From NCBI GenBank assembly GCA_965249785.1, contig CBDFMU010000023.1, positions 1 through 64,000 of the forward strand: 64,000 nt of DNA, given 5' to 3'. The notes beneath the pieces are model-generated. The model had not been told where the DNA came from. It ran no database searches and saw only the letters and a program-made list of their open reading frames with translations. A program made the translations under genes and the position numbers. Positions 62,344 through 64,000 of the stretch are shown in pieces (within the stretch, counting starts at the first letter, position 1; every line of letters begins with the position of its first letter). Origin of the DNA: M3007 sp965249785. GTDB lineage: Bacteria > Bacteroidota > Bacteroidia > Chitinophagales > Saprospiraceae.

Positions 62344-63330
62344 TTAGGCGTCCAGCATAATGACTTCCGACTGGTCTTCGCAGATCATATAGAGTTCATC
62401 TATTTGCTGCTTCAAAATCGGGTGTTCCAGATCGGGGGCGATTTCCATGAGCGGCACGAGCACAAAGGCGCGTAAATGCAGTTCCGGATGCGGCACTTCC
62501 AGGCCCTTGTCCCGCACAACACGTTTTCCGTAGAAAAGAATATCAATATCAATCGTGCGCGGACCCCATTTCTCTTTGTCGCGGCGATCACGGCCCAGTT
62601 CCTGCTCGATGTCGGCAATGGCTTGCAATAAGCCGCGCGGATCCAGCATAGTATTGATCATAATCACTTGATTCAGAAAGGAATCCTGCTGCGTATTGCC
62701 CCACGGCTGGGTTTCGTAGAGGTGGCTTTTTTTGGCAATTTTTCCAACCTGGTCAGAAATCATATTGATGGCGGACGTTATTTTCGCCCGGCGATCACCG
62801 ACATTGCTGCCCAGGCCCAGGTATACATTGATATAACGGCGCGCTTCGCGGGGAAATTGAAGATTTTTTTCGCCAGCGGGGGCCTCCGTTTTTTTGCCTC
62901 GGGTGTAAGGCACTTTTCGCTCCTTCGTCGAATCCGGTCTTTTGTCATCTCCTTCTTCGGGGCGTTTGCTGCGAGCGGATGGAGATGCTGTTCGCTTTTC
63001 CCGAATCGGCGCGGTGCTGCGTTCGCTACGATCTTCGCTACGCTTAGGCCGATCAGTGGGAGACGCAGGACGTTTTTCCCGAATCGGCGAGGTGCTATCT
63101 TCCGTGCGCCTGCTACGGGGAGGAGCAGAGTCATTCCTTTTATCCCGTGGCGAGAAGTCCCCGCCTCGGCGAGTGGCGGGCGGCGCAGACCGCTTTTCGC
63201 GAGGTGGCCCACTTTTTTCGCTGTCCTCGTCGTATTTTTTCTGGCGGGCTGCTGGCGGGGCAGCCTTTCTTTCGCGTGGTGCTGCGGCCTTTTTTTCCCG
63301 AAGGGGCGTATTTTTCTTTTCGTTCGACAT
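62344..63330 (-). CDS. folK: HPPK (folK) with long disordered N-terminal extension
   Basis: 328 residues. The last about 160 (from YINVYLGLGSNVGDRRAKI) are a full HPPK: ETQPWGNTQQDSFLNQVIMI, IEQELGRDRRDKEKWGPRTIDIDILFYG and VPHPELHLRAFVLVPLMEIAPDL. HPPK transfers pyrophosphate from ATP to 6-hydroxymethyl-dihydropterin in folate synthesis. The first about 165 residues are low-complexity and strongly basic (REKRSAPPATRR, IREKRPASPTDRP and IREKRTASPSARS repeat with the core R-E-K-R-x-A-x-P). This is not a normal part of the enzyme. The start is ATG 63330, and the extension is in frame throughout. Confidence 0.9.
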   Translation of the reverse strand: MSNEKKNTPLREKKAAAPRERKAAPPAARQKKYDEDSEKSGPPREKRSAPPATRRGGDFSPRDKRNDSAPPRSRRTEDSTSPIREKRPASPTDRPKRSEDRSERSTAPIREKRTASPSARSKRPEEGDDKRPDSTKERKVPYTRGKKTEAPAGEKNLQFPREARRYINVYLGLGSNVGDRRAKITSAINMISDQVGKIAKKSHLYETQPWGNTQQDSFLNQVIMINTMLDPRGLLQAIADIEQELGRDRRDKEKWGPRTIDIDILFYGKRVVRDKGLEVPHPELHLRAFVLVPLMEIAPDLEHPILKQQIDELYMICEDQSEVIMLDA

Positions 63331-63526
63331 TTTTCCCGGCTGTTGCTAAGTGGGCAAAGGTAGCAAACCGTTCGGATTCATCATTCCGATCATGATTGCC
63401 GGGATTTTTTTCAAATGAAATACTTTTGCGCCGCCCTTTCGGCTTTATGGTGGCCCCACCTGGCATATAATGCTAAACTACGGGTGCACCACATTTTCTC
63501 ATCCATCACATTTAAAAAATTATCTG

Positions 63527-64000
63527 ATGCACATGAAATTTCTCCTTCTTGGTTTGCTGAGCAGCGGTCTGCTATGGACAGTGGCCTGCAAAAAACTACA
63601 GCCACAAGATCAAAAATTGATCAATAGAATTGAGACTGAAATCCAGACCTGGCAGGCCGGCCTTGGTCAGTATGAAGCCATAGCGACCACCCTTGAAAAT
63701 TTTCAAAATGACGTGGATAAGGCCATTCCCAGCCAACCTGGCACACCGGCGGATTCTTTGAAAATATCCACTAACACCATGACTACCAAGGCTAAAGCGG
63801 CTATTGTTACTTATAAAGAGAGCGTCACGACGCTGACCAATCGCCTGGCTGAATATAAGGCTGGCACCGCCACTAAGGAAGCCCTGCAAATGGAAAGCAA
63901 GGCGGTAACATCCAGTTTGAGTAACATGAGCAAAGCTTTCAGTACCCTGCAAGCCGAACAGGTGCGCCGCCAGGAAGAATTTTCTGCCCGGCAGAAACAC
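63527..64000 (+). CDS. Lipoprotein with coiled-coil segment, 3' end missing
   Basis: 158 residues to the edge of the window. HMKFLLLGLLSSGLLWTVACKK is a lipoprotein signal with Cys at about residue 22 (start ATG 63527 or the ATG at 63533). The mature part is helical and charged (INRIETEIQTWQAGLGQYEAI, KAAIVTYKESVTTLTNRLAEY, EALQMESKAVTSSLSNMSKAF), suggesting a coiled coil in the periplasm. I recognise no family. It is divergent from folK, 196 bp apart. Confidence 0.7.
   Translation, partial: MHMKFLLLGLLSSGLLWTVACKKLQPQDQKLINRIETEIQTWQAGLGQYEAIATTLENFQNDVDKAIPSQPGTPADSLKISTNTMTTKAKAAIVTYKESVTTLTNRLAEYKAGTATKEALQMESKAVTSSLSNMSKAFSTLQAEQVRRQEEFSARQKH

Overview
This 64 kb window comes from a Bacteroidota chromosome, most likely the Saprospiria (Lewinella/Haliscomenobacter-like) lineage. 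The evidence is a PorP/SprF protein next to a PorE-like TPR/beta-propeller/OmpA protein, several proteins with C-terminal type IX secretion (T9SS) sorting domains, two TonB-dependent receptors (one followed by tandem DUF4249 lipoproteins), an HmuY-like heme protein, GH97, fused E1 alpha/beta dehydrogenase, and TAnnTTTG promoter elements with almost no Shine-Dalgarno sequences. I saw no rRNA, tRNA, CRISPR array or prophage.

Layout. 0-14 kb: cutC, the porP/porE-like pair, an acidic protein, then an alpha-glucan block (MFS sugar transporter, small GlsB/YeaQ-type membrane protein, GH13 lipoprotein), a CorC/HlyC-type protein, a large unknown lipoprotein and a small beta-barrel. 14-25 kb: a tandem-AAA ATPase with a duplicated N-terminal domain, a hydrolase, truA, fused E1 alpha/beta, a DksA-like protein, a DUF433/DUF5615 toxin-antitoxin pair and a MarR regulator. 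24-30 kb: glgC and glgA on the minus strand, a Tat-exported isomerase-like protein, an acyltransferase and two very small membrane proteins. 30-38 kb: a thioredoxin-fold lipoprotein, a TIR-like/TPR/SDR fusion, an EAD11-like/TPR protein, and a sigma factor coupled to a membrane-spanning beta-barrel protein. 38-48 kb: a surface lipoprotein, a heme-uptake pair (hmuY-like gene and TonB receptor), a CpdA-like phosphodiesterase, a CMD-family protein, a secreted beta-helix protein and a PIF1-like helicase. 49-64 kb: STN-TonB receptor plus two DUF4249 paralogues, GH97, a CotH protein, a GT2 glycosyltransferase, a RAYT-like transposase, a thioesterase, a deoxynucleoside kinase, folK with a long disordered N-terminus, and a partial lipoprotein.

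Two signals run through the whole window. First, eight single-base insertions, nearly all in short homopolymers, break otherwise well-conserved genes (MFS, E1, DUF433 twice, DUF5615, glgC, glgA, CMD). Six lie between 19.7 and 25.9 kb. The pattern looks more like consensus error than gene decay. Second, intergenic spaces carry several families of short repeats. The clearest is an 84-137 bp MITE-like family with TATAGT...ACTATA ends, with at least six near-complete copies in both orientations. A GTACCGGCGGGTTTAGCCGCC palindrome, a 48-bp inverted pair around a perfect 25-bp hairpin, and others are also present.

The most system-like novelty is the neighbouring pair at 32.2-35.7 kb: a TIR-like/TPR/SDR fusion followed by an EAD11-like/TPR protein. 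Both halves belong to architectures used in bacterial conflict or signalling, and the TIR-like domain seems to lack its usual catalytic glutamate.
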